Origin: Dimorphilus gyrociliatus
Lineage: Eukaryota > Annelida > Polychaeta > Dinophilidae
Direction: 5' to 3'
Length of the DNA: 64,000 nt
Assembly (NCBI GenBank): GCA_904063045.1
Contig: CAJFCJ010000032.1
Location: 124,001-188,000, forward strand
How positions within the stretch are numbered: position 1 is the stretch's first letter; each line of letters starts with the position of its first letter. This document shows positions 53,406-64,000 of this stretch, in pieces. The notes below the pieces were generated by a model. The model saw only the letters and a program-made list of their open reading frames with translations. It was not told the DNA's origin and did no database searches. The translations under genes were made by a program, and so were the position numbers.

Positions 53406-56400
53406 TTAACGATTATAACCGAATTCAGTTGCATCGTCAGCGGTAATGTCACCGTACATCCAAATATTTAGTCGTTTAGTTTTTGCTTTTTCTTGGTCCG
53501 CGGTATACTTCGTAAACAACTCGCGAACTTTCCTATCCCTCCTCTTAGTCTTATCGACAACAACGAATCCATTTGCTACCAACTGCTGGCCAATATCCTC
53601 TTGCGAGTGCAGAAGTTGAACAGCATCTAAATCGGTTGAAACGTGATATTCGACGCTCAATCTACACTCACAACCGTTAATTAATCGCCTCAATTCATCG
53701 CAAGCATCCTGTAAACAACATAAATGAATTTATTTGAAAAAATATTTACTAGGTGGCAAAATATCATGATTCTTACATATCGTGTATCTTCGTCCTCTGA
53801 AGGCAAAGTAACGCAAGCCAAAGTGTACTTTTTCGCTACAGCAGGCAAGTCTCTATAGGCTGCGGCAAGTGGAGCCAATTTAGAAATTTCCTGCCTTTCA
53901 GACTGTTAAAAACATCGGTATTCGTTGTAAATTTAAAATAGGTAGATGTTTTTTTTTTCTTTCAATTTAATTTTTTACTTACATTTCCGAAATCGATAAA
54001 AAGAATCTCTGCTTGTTTTTGTGCATCAATGCTCAAAATTTTTGCTCTGTACCAAGTTTGGTCTTCACTAAATTTTGCTACACAAAGATCACCTTTCTTT
54101 GGTTGGAAAGCCCCTGGTACTGGTGGATTCGATGCTAAATCGGTTCTCAATTCATTCATTAATTTATCCAAAGCTGGACCCTTGCCACTGTCCTGAGCAA
54201 AGAAGAAAAAGTCGTCACTTACTTCCGTAACGATTACGTTTTCGTACTCCTTTGTGTCTTTTCCGGTTTCCTCTGGCTTCTCATCAGATGGATCGATATC
54301 GATCTCGGGATGACTTTCTGCTTCGGCTTCATAATCTTGCCAGATGTTGAGCTTTTCCCTTTGAGCTGCACTTTGAGCAGAGCTTAAAGCGCCATAATGT
54401 GGTCCTCTCTCGGCGGAAAAGTGTAACTTTGCTAGACCGTTCTTAACCAAATATTCCGATAAATTAAGTCCGTCAAGTGTGTAAACGTATCCTATGAAAT
54501 TTCCACCCTTATCCATACTCTCAACAGCAACCTGAAATATAAGGCGATTGTTGTGTAAAATGTTTCTCACATATGCTCTCTCAAGTATACCTGAACATCG
54601 TGTTGCAGAACTTTTTCCTTTATTAAAGCTAAAGCTTCTTCTCCGAAAGGCTCAGCGGGTACATTTTGTCTACTGGCTTTTGGACATTCAATTCCAGCCA
54701 GTAAAATAGTGGCTATGCACGTATTTCTGGGCATGTAAACTCTTAATCTAGATCCGGAGGCTACAAATTCGACTAGTGCGTCAGTTTTACCTGCCCTTTG
54801 CAAGGATGGATAAAATTGCCTTGAAGCATTAACATTTCCCGAAAGATCTTGCACTCTAACGGGCACATATTCTTTTTTGCTGTGAACTCCAACATTCTTC
54901 TTTTCTGCTCTATTCTCAGCAGTCAAAAGTTGATCGTAGCATACAGCTCTCTGATTATCATCTTGTCTGTACCTTACGACAGTTGCATACCCTTTGGATA
55001 CCAAAGCTTCAGCAACATTAATATCTGCGATGTGCACAGTACAACATGTCTTTTCTGGAAATTGGTTAGATGCTGGTTGAATGTAATCAATTGACACCTT
55101 AACCCTTTTTCCAACCAATTTCTTTCTAAGAAATTCCCTAGCCTCAAACATATGAGGAATATCGTAAAGAGGTTTAATTTTCTTCTTATCAGGAGATGCT
55201 TTATCACTATCGTTAGGCAATCTTGGAGGTCTGATACTAGCCAAAAAGATTTTGCGATCAGTTCCATTGTCCATTTTGACGACAAGTGCATCTGCGTTAG
55301 CAATTTCAGTGACCTTAGCAGAGAACGATCTGCTTGAGCCATCTTGGACGGGAGAAGTATGCGAATTCGACGGTGGTTTGTAGTCTTTCCACAAACGGAC
55401 ATGACGTTCCTTAGCCGATTTTTCAGCCTTTCTCATCTTCTCAATTTCTTGAGTGACCTATAAAGAAGAATAGATAAAATTAATGTTTTTTCTTTCATTT
55501 CGTCTTTCATTCTTATTTAACAGTAATTTTCTTTCTTTATGTTTTACTTACACAGCCCATAGACCAATCTATACACTTTGCGAAACCCTCTTTCAGTAAT
55601 AGTTCACTGATATTTCCATTAGGATGTAAGACAGTTCCCAAGAAATTCATACCAGAGAGTCCTTCTAGGATAATTTCGACATCTCTTTGTAAAAGTCGAC
55701 ATTCGACAAAGTATTTTGCTTCTTCTGCAAATTCCTCGGGAACTTGCTTGTCACCTTCTTGTTTAAACATAGGCGTCTTGATTCCAGTTAACATAATGGT
55801 TATATATTCGAAATTCGGCAATAAAAACGCTCTGACTGTACATCCATCCCTGACGTGTTCGATAACAGCTTTTATCGGCTTGCTACGTCTTGAATCGACA
55901 AAATTTCTCATTCTATCCTTTTCAATATTCCATGAGATATCTCTTATGGTTTTATCAGCATCGTTTGCCCATTTACCTCTCTGGGCAGCCTTAGCACTCT
56001 CTTCCAAAGCAACTAATCTGGTCTAAAACGAAAAAATTTACTATTTGTAATTATATAAATTAAATTACAGATAAAAAACAATATACTGTATAATTAAAGA
56101 TTATAGGCTTAAAGAATATACATATATTTAAGATATAATATATATAAAAACCTGAGCTTCGCTGTCATTCTTTGCATTTCCTTTCCTAACACCTGCAAAT
56201 CCTAGCTCAACAAGAGATTCTGCAACATTTTCTCCTGTGTTGTCCTTTCCCAACCAAACGAAACCATATTCCCGGCCAGTTGTTGGTAGTTTATACTCGA
56301 TTGAAAAGCAAACTTCCTTTCCAATTAGTTTCTTTCGAAGAAATTCTCTTGCTTCCCAAGCACAAGGTGAATCTTTAACTTCAGAAGTGTTTGCTGGGTT

Positions 56401-56912
56401 GGGACGACGAGCAAGACGGGGTGCTTCGATGTTTGACAAGCAAATGGTTCTTTCTGGTGGAGGACCTCCTCTTGGTTGCCCTCTTATTACAATGCAGTCG
56501 CCAGAAACGATCTGTAATCAAAGTGAAAATGCTTTGTTGAGTGTTTCATACGTTTTTCAGAATAAAAGTTGTGTGTCTTAGAACTTTGATCATTTAAGTA
56601 GATTGATTGTCATCATAAGGTATATTTTCTAGGTCAAAACAAAATTTGATTAGATACAGAAGTTTCCAGAATAATATTCTTATTGGTAGTAGATCATTTG
56701 TGAGCTAAAATTTTTTATTTAACTGTTGAAGCTTATTGAAAATTTTACTCATCCGGCATGCTCGCCGACAAAAACATCTTTTTACTTGAGACAGACATAT
56801 TGTTGCCCTCCAAATTTTCTCCCGTTAAATCAAAAGTACTTTTTTTAATGTATTTAACACAAACCTGCTTAACAATTCCTTTATGGAGAGTAGGATTCGT
56901 TGTCGATGTCAT
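53406..56912 (-). CDS. snd1: Tudor-SN / SND1 (staphylococcal nuclease and tudor domain protein)
   Basis: Seven exons (56912-56865, 56511-56152, 56022-55552, 55457-54591, 54531-53983, 53902-53777, 53708-53406) give 2724 nt, 907 aa, close to the 910 of human SND1. Four N-terminal nuclease-like domains are marked by [41 protein letters not shown] and the second [13 protein letters not shown] tudor domain ([26 protein letters not shown]) is inserted in the fifth nuclease fold, and the end is [16 protein letters not shown]. The protein is a cytoplasmic and nuclear RNA-binding factor of RISC, splicing and stress granules that reads symmetric dimethyl-arginine. All six introns are phase 0. The ATG lies one nt after a CAG acceptor-like site, and a nested palindrome lies 18-68 bp upstream. 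Confidence 0.97.
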
Positions 56913-56929
56913 TCTGAGACAAACGAAAG

Positions 56930-56980
56930 CTTGGACACGTTAGTAAAAACGGAAGTCACGTGACTGACTTCGTGTCCAAG
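56930..56980. promoter_or_regulatory. Nested dyad with CACGTG at the SND1 promoter
   Basis: A 10-bp perfect inverted repeat (CTTGGACACG at 56930-56939, CGTGTCCAAG at 56971-56980) encloses a second one (GAAGTCA at 56952-56958, TGACTTC at 56965-56971), centred on GTCACGTGAC (56955-56964), the bHLH-zip consensus. The element starts 18 bp upstream of the SND1 start codon. Confidence 0.65.
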
Positions 56981-58320
56981 TAGGGAGGTGAATATGTGGC
57001 ACTTTTATAAAACTGAGTTAATTAAATTTAATAGATATTTATCAAAAAATATTTTACGGTAAATTATTTTTTAAAATATTTAGCGTTGATCGAAGAAGGA
57101 TACGAAAATAATTATGAATTTATTTTGGAACTTATCAATAGGCATAGTCTATTTCTAAATAATATTGGAATATCCTAATTCTTAAATAAATAAATAAATA
57201 AATATATAGACCTCTATATAGTATTTATATGTAAAACGCTTCGGCTTTACTTAAGTAAACAATTCCATTTAATTTCATAAATAAATAAATAAATATAAAT
57301 TTTGTTTCATAAAGTTCATATAACTCGGAAAGACAACACTAACAATTATATGTGCATAATTCTATAGAAGTATAGGTCATATATTTGATGTGTATACTAG
57401 TATATATAATAATGTATATATATATATAGTGTTTACAGTACACACTTATAAATATTATATGTAAGGGAACTGGTTGTTTCCTATATATCAATTTTATACT
57501 TGGTGGTTATAATAAGCTGATTATTTTCTATACACTACAACGGGTGCTTCTTAAACCAGTATAGTTTATGTAATAATAAAAGAACAAAATGAGAAGAAAA
57601 TCTCCTTTGTGTTGTTTCTATTAAAGAAATAGAATATATTTTAAGTTGTAAAATAAGTGCTAACATAGTCCCTTAAGTAGAACACAGTCGAGTCCCTATG
57701 AATATTTCGTATTAAATATATGAATAAAAGTTTAAAGATAACTTTGTTCAGTAAAAACTGCATTAAATAGAATGTAGGTGTACTGTTTTTAGTATTCAAG
57801 TATATCGCTAATATATATTATAAATTTATATCTTCTATAGATGGGTCAACGTAGTTATATCTTCGGTATTAATTCCAATTATCCATAGTGTATGTTTTTA
57901 TTAGTAGCGGGTTAATCAATTTAACAATACTTGACATTGGAAAAAAAAAGAATACGTTTAAGTGCAAATAACTTAAAATTCATTAGTAAGTGAGACAGAA
58001 ACAAATATTTAAAATAAAAAACATAATAAAATAAAATACTTTAGAAATCACACAGACAAATACAGTGTGGACGGATACAGAAAACAACAATCATTTCTCG
58101 TAAATGCAGTTTTTTCGAAGGGCATTTAAGGAATGCTGATAAAATATCTTTATTAATTTTCTTTCAAGAGTTGTTGTTAGGAATAATGCAAATGGAAAGA
58201 AGGAGGAATGGTATAGTGAAAAGGGATGAAAGGAAATAGAGATTGGGGAAAGTAGAGAAAGATAAGAATAGAAAAAAGAGAAAAAGTAATTTACATTAAA
58301 TATTGTATATATATAGTTCC

Positions 58321-58352
<32 letters not shown>

Positions 58353-58544
58353 AATGTATGCATAAAATGTTTGGAGACAATTAAAAAGCAAAAGAAACAA
58401 AAATAATACACAAACCCTTCAAAAATGCTGCTTGCGTGAACGTGCAATATCATTTTTACAGTTCTTTTGCATAAACGCGAATTCTTCAAATTATTTTTTA
58501 AAAAATATTTGATTTTTGAAAATAAAAACGAGTCCATGCAGAGT
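56981..58544. other. Intergenic region between SND1 and Tubby (both minus)
   Basis: About 1.6 kb, very A+T-rich, with two AAAT-type short repeats (about 57184-57206 and 57276-57296) and a (TA)n run at 58321-58345. It should include the Tubby 3' UTR. The 153-codon minus-strand frame at 58091-58552 is low-complexity and overlaps the Tubby stop, so it is rejected. Confidence 0.6.
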
Positions 58545-61500
58545 TTATTCACACGCCAACTTATTATCGAAACTCGACAAGGCGATTCCGAAGGCTTGCA
58601 AGGCGCACATAGGATAGCTATAATCCATAGTGAACACGTCTTCGGCTACTCTTCCAAATTGCATGACAATGTAGTCGACTGTAGGAACAATAAGGTAATA
58701 ATCGTATCTTTTGTGATTAGTCGTATTATTTATTTAAAGGTCAGCTACAAACCATCGTTATCGTGTACTATCTGAAAGTTCTTGACGGATGCTTGAGTAA
58801 CGCGACCGTGAAAATTTAAAACATAGGATTGTGTGTCCTCATTCCAAACTGGTGTCTTGTTATGTAATTCCAATAAATTTTCCATCCTTTTATGCTTCCA
58901 CCGTTCAACGAGACCGTCATGTTCAGTACGTGGTTGAACTTCGACTCGTTCATGCGACATATTCATGCCAGGTATTATTACAGACATTTTTCTAGGACCT
59001 TTAAAGCCCAGGACGTTTGTATCATAAACAACTGCAGCTAATTCTTTTCGTAGATTTGATCCATCTGGATGTTGATGGCCCTTTTTAGGACTTATTCCGT
59101 TGCTAAAGATAGTAAATTGAGTACCCAGCAGATTTGACCTGAGTTTTCCAATAAAACTTTCACCATTTCTCGACAAATCCGTGGGATCAATGCTAATTAA
59201 GTAATTTGCAGTAGCCGACTTTTTACGTTTCCGGCCAGCCAGTAAGAATACCTAAAAAAACGAAGGCTTGTTGACTGAGTGTTATAAATTGAGATAAAAA
59301 TAAAGTAGAAAAAAAAGGTCTATTTAGGACCGATCATGAGTAATAACAAGCATTTAATTTATTTTTAGTCGTGACAAGGGCTGATTATCATATCAACCTC
59401 TTATCAGTTATCCGATAAAATATTAAACATGAGCAGTCCATATATTTGTACCAACCGATAGATATAGTTAATAGAGAAAATTGTGAAAATCTTATAAATT
59501 GTGTTTGTTATTGAAGAAATAAAACAAATTTATATATATATATGTCTATATATATATATATATATAGACATATCATAAAATGGAAAGAGTAGAGAAATAA
59601 ATAAATAAATAAAAAAAAACCCTAAATATATCTTTTTTGTGTGTTTCGTGTTAAATAAAAATAAGAAGCTTTAGATGAAAACTAAGTTTGTGAGAACTGA
59701 AGAAAATAATATAAGAAAAATAAAAGAAAAAAGAATAAAAGTTCACAAGCTCTTTCATTCTTTCTCTTATTTTTAGTATTCTTTACTTACCTTTTCACCC
59801 TGTAGTATTTTTTTTTAAAGCACATGCATAAGTTTATAAGTAAGATCGCTTATTTTTTTATAGATTGATATTCTTTTTTTTATGCTAAGTAAATAAATCT
59901 ACATTAGTAATAATCCTATCGCCAGAATATATTAATCATCATAGAATAAAGGCTAAGATTATTTCTTCATACAGCAATTTTTGTATATTCTCAACTACAT
60001 AATAAGATGAAAGAAAAAAACACAAACGATATCATAAAACAACCTTTTCATTTTATTTAATAACTTTCTTGGCTTGTATTTTTGTTAGTTTGTTTGTCTT
60101 TCTCTCTTTCTTTGCTTTGGTTTAATTTTAATCAATACTTTAAATAGAATGTATTTGCTCTTTATGCAAATGCTAATATAATGAATTTCGTCTTTGAGTA
60201 TTTAAGTCTATCTTATTATCCTAGATTTTATCATTACAATAGTCAATGTACTAACCTTTTTCCCATCATCCCGTTCCATATGTAGATAATAGGTTGGATA
60301 CATTCCCCTATCAACGCCTTTTTTATCTCGAGTAATTCTACATTTTATCTGGACACCTTGAGGAGCTGGCTGCACTACAAAATTTTCTAGATCCTCTGCT
60401 GGATCAATACCAAGAGAGTTTTCATATTGGGGATCCTTCAAATTAAAAAAAAAACACAGGAAGTTATGAATAGTCTATTAGGGTATGACACGAAAAAGTC
60501 TAAAACCTTTATTTACTGCCTACATTAAAAGTACCATATATATATATAGACAAAATGCATCTATATATATATATATCTACATATATTTTCCGAGGAGTTG
60601 AATAATTTTGCTGCTTATTTTATGGCTAAGTAAACCTGTTGTTTTCTCTCCTCTTGTGACATATCACATTGATAAATCTCTCCACTGGAATTAGACCAAC
60701 ATGATACCGAAAAACTATGCACTTCCGTTGTGAAACGGAAGGTCGTTAGAAATATATAAAAAATTACTATTATTTTTTTTTTCCAAAAAAAAATTGAAAA
60801 AGAAAAAAAAGTACCTCTTCTTCTTCATCCCGAGCTTTATTAGTCGAATAACTCGAACGACTTCTTCCTGGTCCCGAAGGATTCGGTGCGAAATTTTCGT
60901 ACGAAGGTGGTCCTTGATTTCTAGGTTGCCTATCATTTCTTTTCTGATTACCATCTAAGAAAGAAAATATACACCTGTTAACAAAGAATACTAATCTATT
61001 GAACAAGACTTTTCCATCTATCTAAAATGAAGGATAAACGTGTGGCAACAACGTCACTAACTTTGTGAATTTTCTTCTCTTCTGGATTTTTTCTTTCTTC
61101 CTTCTGGCTTTCGGGCATTATTTCTATTCCCGATCGCATTGTCTATTTCATAATCATCTGAACAACAACAACTAGTCAACTGAGCAACATAGACATGCAA
61201 AAAAAATCCTAGGAAGGGACTTTTTTTTGTCAATTACAATAAATACATTATTCGGGCAATTTCCCTTCTGTTAGTGGCTTCAATCACAACGCCTGTAAAC
61301 TTTACTTCCCCCTTTTTCTTCTTGCCGGGAAGGAGGGAAAGCAGGAAAAATACTAGCAAAAAATACTTTACCTTGAGTTTCGATTGTTGGAATTGTGTCA
61401 ACGTCGTCTTGTATATCATAGTCATTCGTTTCGCTATTTTCCACTCCCTTAACAGATACCACCTATAAATTGAATAGCAAACAATATAGTAGTCCAGAAA

Positions 61501-61564
61501 GAATTCACTAATTAGAATAATGATGATATATATATATACGATTATTATTCAACGATTAAAGTAT

Positions 61565-61599
<35 letters not shown>

Positions 61600-62618
61600 C
61601 AAGTATTGCATGTATATCTATATATATATACACATATACGTTCTCTGTATATATGCAAATAAATGTTAAGCAAGAAATTAGGATTATGTTTTTATATATA
61701 TATATATAGAACGGCTTTCGTTTAAATATATTATACTTTTATGCGTTTTGTTCCTATTTTCTTATCGACTTTTTATCAATAATATTTTTTTTCATTTAGC
61801 AGAATGGATTTATATCTTGACAAATATTCGTCGAGTAGTATTGCTTAGTAAACTAATTACTAAAATACATAATAAATTTAAAAAAATAAAAAAATGAATC
61901 ATCATTTTTATCATGCAAAAAACTGTTAAATCGCCAAAGCCTCTAATCAGCCAATAGTAGTAAGCCATATCGGCAAATTCAATAAAATACTAACCGGTGT
62001 ATGAGAATATGCATTCGTAAGACCCTTATTCACAAAAAAACGGTCATAACAAGAACCAATGACTACATACAAAATAGCATATACTTGATATTTGACTTTG
62101 GTAAAGGCTTATATACTGGTCTGAACTTGCATCTAAGCAGAATGAGTCAGAATTTCTGTCTTTTTTTTTAGGCGATATCTAATGTTTGAGGGAACCAAAC
62201 CATATGAGGACAATTGCCAAAGTCAGATATCTTGTATGCTTATTTTAATAGGTTAGCCACTCACTTGGATAGCGGTTCTTCCTCCGTTATTTTCTCTATT
62301 ATCTTCGTATGGACCCACGTAAGCGTACGGTTCTGGACGACTTTCACCAATTTGGTTTTCTGTTATAAGTGGGGCCTCGTAGCCTTTTCCAGATTTCTTT
62401 GCACTTCGATTCGTTTTGTTTGACGCGACAGACGTACTGACTACTTGGCCTATTGGTCGATTTCTCTTCCTGATTTTGTCCTCCTCCATGCGGGCCCTTT
62501 GAGCATCTAGTTTTTGTTGACGAAGGTCCCGACCGGGAGTTGTTCCTCCACTGCCAACGCGATCATCCTCCGGATCGCAAACGGAGCCGGGAGGTCCCAT
62601 CCACCCTCCAGACGACAT
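58545..62618 (-). CDS. tub: Tubby protein (TUB/TULP family)
   Basis: Seven exons (62618-62265, 61462-61372, 61157-61062, 60954-60815, 60435-60256, 59251-58753, 58678-58545) give 1494 nt, 497 aa. The N-terminus carries [18 protein letters not shown], matching the IFT-A-binding helix of TUB/TULP3, then a variable basic and acidic linker. The C-terminal tubby barrel (about 240-497) is highly conserved: [68 protein letters not shown] and the end [10 protein letters not shown]. The domain binds PI(4,5)P2 at the plasma membrane, and the protein delivers GPCRs into cilia through IFT-A. The ATG lies two nt after a TTTTTGCAG acceptor, so at least one 5' UTR exon exists, probably at 63930. Exon 4 joins the 60435 exon in phase 0; an open stretch at about 60630-60740 does not fit in phase and was left out. 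Confidence 0.96.
61568..61596. repeat. (TA)n microsatellite in Tubby intron 1
   Basis: TA run of about 29 bp; further short runs at about 61617-61630 and 61694-61708. Confidence 0.9.
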
Positions 62619-63194
62619 ATCTGCAAAAAATAAAGAATATTTAGAGGAAGAAGTAGAAGCACAAGAGGAATGAATAGATAGACGTTTTTAAATAGTGGAA
62701 TAAGAATAAATAGTGCTTTAAGTCCCATTAAATTACAATCGTAAGCCGTATTTTCCTATCTCGTCAGCGCACGCGTAAACACTGTCATTCAAGCAATTTC
62801 ATTTTCTATGATAAATATTTTATAAGAATTCCATAGAATATTCTAATCGCCATTAAGAGTAGTTTTTAAGACTGGAAATACTTATATTCATTTCCTCGTT
62901 ATGTATTACGGTATGTATGAGTATTATTACGTATTCGGGTATTTAAAAATATCATAATAATAAAACATATCCAGATAAATTACGACAAAGAACTTTTAAA
63001 GATTTATTACGTTTCTGAGAGGTAGTCAAGCATACAGTTAAGGTAGCGAATATCAAAGTGAATATACACCTTTTTAATAGTCGCATATTATTAAAAGTAA
63101 GATATATTTCTTCTATATATTAATCAGTACATTATTAATACTCAGCCTATACTTATGTATAAATGCGTATCTGCACATATGTGTCTATAGATGT

Positions 63195-63197
<3 letters not shown>

Positions 63198-63231
<34 letters not shown>
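63198..63231. repeat. (TA)n microsatellite
   Basis: TA run of about 34 bp bounded by ACAT on both sides, upstream of the Tubby coding region. Confidence 0.95.
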
Positions 63232-63236
<5 letters not shown>

Positions 63237-63340
63237 GTTTTTAAGCCTTAATTATCTACTTTCTCTCGAATCGACAGTTTATAGATTTTAATAAAAATTT
63301 GTTATTAATCAAACACGTCTGTCCAATGTGACTATGCCTA

Positions 63341-63344
<4 letters not shown>

Positions 63345-63376
<32 letters not shown>
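63345..63376. repeat. (TA)n microsatellite
   Basis: TA run of about 32 bp, 100 bp from the X-box-like motif. Confidence 0.95.
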
Positions 63377-63379
<3 letters not shown>

Positions 63380-63474
63380 GCTTTTCAATAGATATTTCGC
63401 CCATTCAATTCTCTATATAACAAAAACTCTCAATATAATCAGACGCTCTTTTTTTTTCAGGTATATCGCGCAGC

Positions 63475-63488
63475 GTTACCAAGGAGAC
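63475..63488 (+). promoter_or_regulatory. RFX X-box-like motif GTTACCAAGGAGAC
   Basis: The 14-mer fits the RFX pattern RYYNYY-NN-RRNRAC at every position. It lies 857 bp upstream of the Tubby start codon, inside the presumed 5' UTR intron. RFX factors drive ciliary genes, which fits Tubby. Function is inferred. Confidence 0.5.
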
Positions 63489-63929
63489 GTTTTTTTTCCA
63501 AGATATTGTCTAGCTCCAACTGTATAAAAGTCTCTTCCTTTGGCTAAGCTAAAAAATCGATATACTTTAATCGATCATCAATCAATAGGGCATTATCCTT
63601 GGCATTTTTGTCTACAATTCTACCTTCAACAACAAAAATCGGGCAGAGAAATAGGGGGAAAATGAAAATATAAAATATCTATTCAGCACTCTGCCTGCTT
63701 AATCATGTCCTTTTTTATATATTGAAATATCTAATAGTTTTTTTTACATTACAAAATCTAGTAGTTGTCCCGACTTGTTTATATACATATAAATCCATCG
63801 AATGAGTTACAAATAATAAGTTTAGATAATTAAAACTAATTCTGATTTGAATACAGATTTCTTTAAAAATATGAAACTATCAGCGAATAATACGGTAACA
63901 TAGATTTTCACGAGAAATTACAGACTTAC

Positions 63930-64000
63930 CTCTTACATACGTTGAGAATCGTATGAATGCGAGTCTTGCAGTAAAATTTTCTTAGTATCTGATTGGTCGA
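63930..64000 (-). other. Putative 5' non-coding exon of Tubby
   Basis: On the minus strand the sequence ends at AAGAG|GTAAGT, an excellent donor, and its only ATG runs straight into a stop. It lies 1.3 kb upstream of the acceptor that precedes the Tubby ATG, so a leader exon is a natural reading. Its start is beyond the window or unresolved. Confidence 0.4.

Noticed and set aside
58091-58552. 153-codon minus-strand ORF
   Set aside because: Low-complexity Phe/Tyr/Ser frame through a (TA)n run that overlaps the Tubby stop codon.
60630-60740. Open stretch with [21 protein letters not shown] as an extra Tubby exon
   Set aside because: No acceptor gives the phase needed after exon 4, while exon 4 joins directly to the 60435 exon in phase 0.

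Overview
This window reads as nuclear DNA from a small-genome bilaterian invertebrate. It is strongly A+T rich and full of (TA)n and (CT)n microsatellites. Its genes are cut by mostly short GT-AG introns, and it encodes engrailed, an aristaless-related homeobox protein, BAMBI, a secretin-family neuropeptide receptor, a nine-exon anoctamin and Tubby, a set only a bilaterian animal would carry. About 5 kb per gene and introns down to 58 nt suggest a compacted genome, plausibly a spiralian such as a miniature annelid. I cannot fix the species from sequence alone.

Left half (1-28 kb), developmental and gene-poor: engrailed (minus, 7088-9249), a BAMBI-like TGF-beta pseudoreceptor (plus, 14478-15165) and an Arx/aristaless-class homeobox gene (minus, 16122-17758), separated by 5-10 kb of apparently non-coding DNA with microsatellites, palindromic E-boxes and CTCF-like motifs.

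Middle (28-46 kb): a class B peptide-hormone GPCR (plus), a divergent beta-tubulin (minus) diverging from a CIMAP/ODF3 SHIPPO-repeat protein of sperm axonemes (plus), then an anoctamin/TMEM16 (plus).

Right part (46-64 kb), dense housekeeping genes: CCDC137-like nucleolar protein (minus), mitochondrial ribosomal protein bL12m (minus), which shares a 0.3 kb divergent promoter with protein disulfide isomerase (plus), a four-pass MARVEL protein (plus), Tudor-SN/SND1 (minus) and Tubby (minus, with a probable 5' non-coding exon near the window end).

Exon models were built by hand from splice consensus and reading phase. Each of the thirteen gene models closes to an exact multiple of three. No CRISPR array, rRNA, tRNA, viral element or intact transposon was seen. 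The most unusual items are the tubulin with both lateral-contact loops altered, repeated CTCF-like motifs, a nested dyad in the SND1 promoter, an RFX X-box inside the Tubby gene, stop-free in-frame introns, and a recurring TACAGT-(TA)n-ACTGTA repeat unit.
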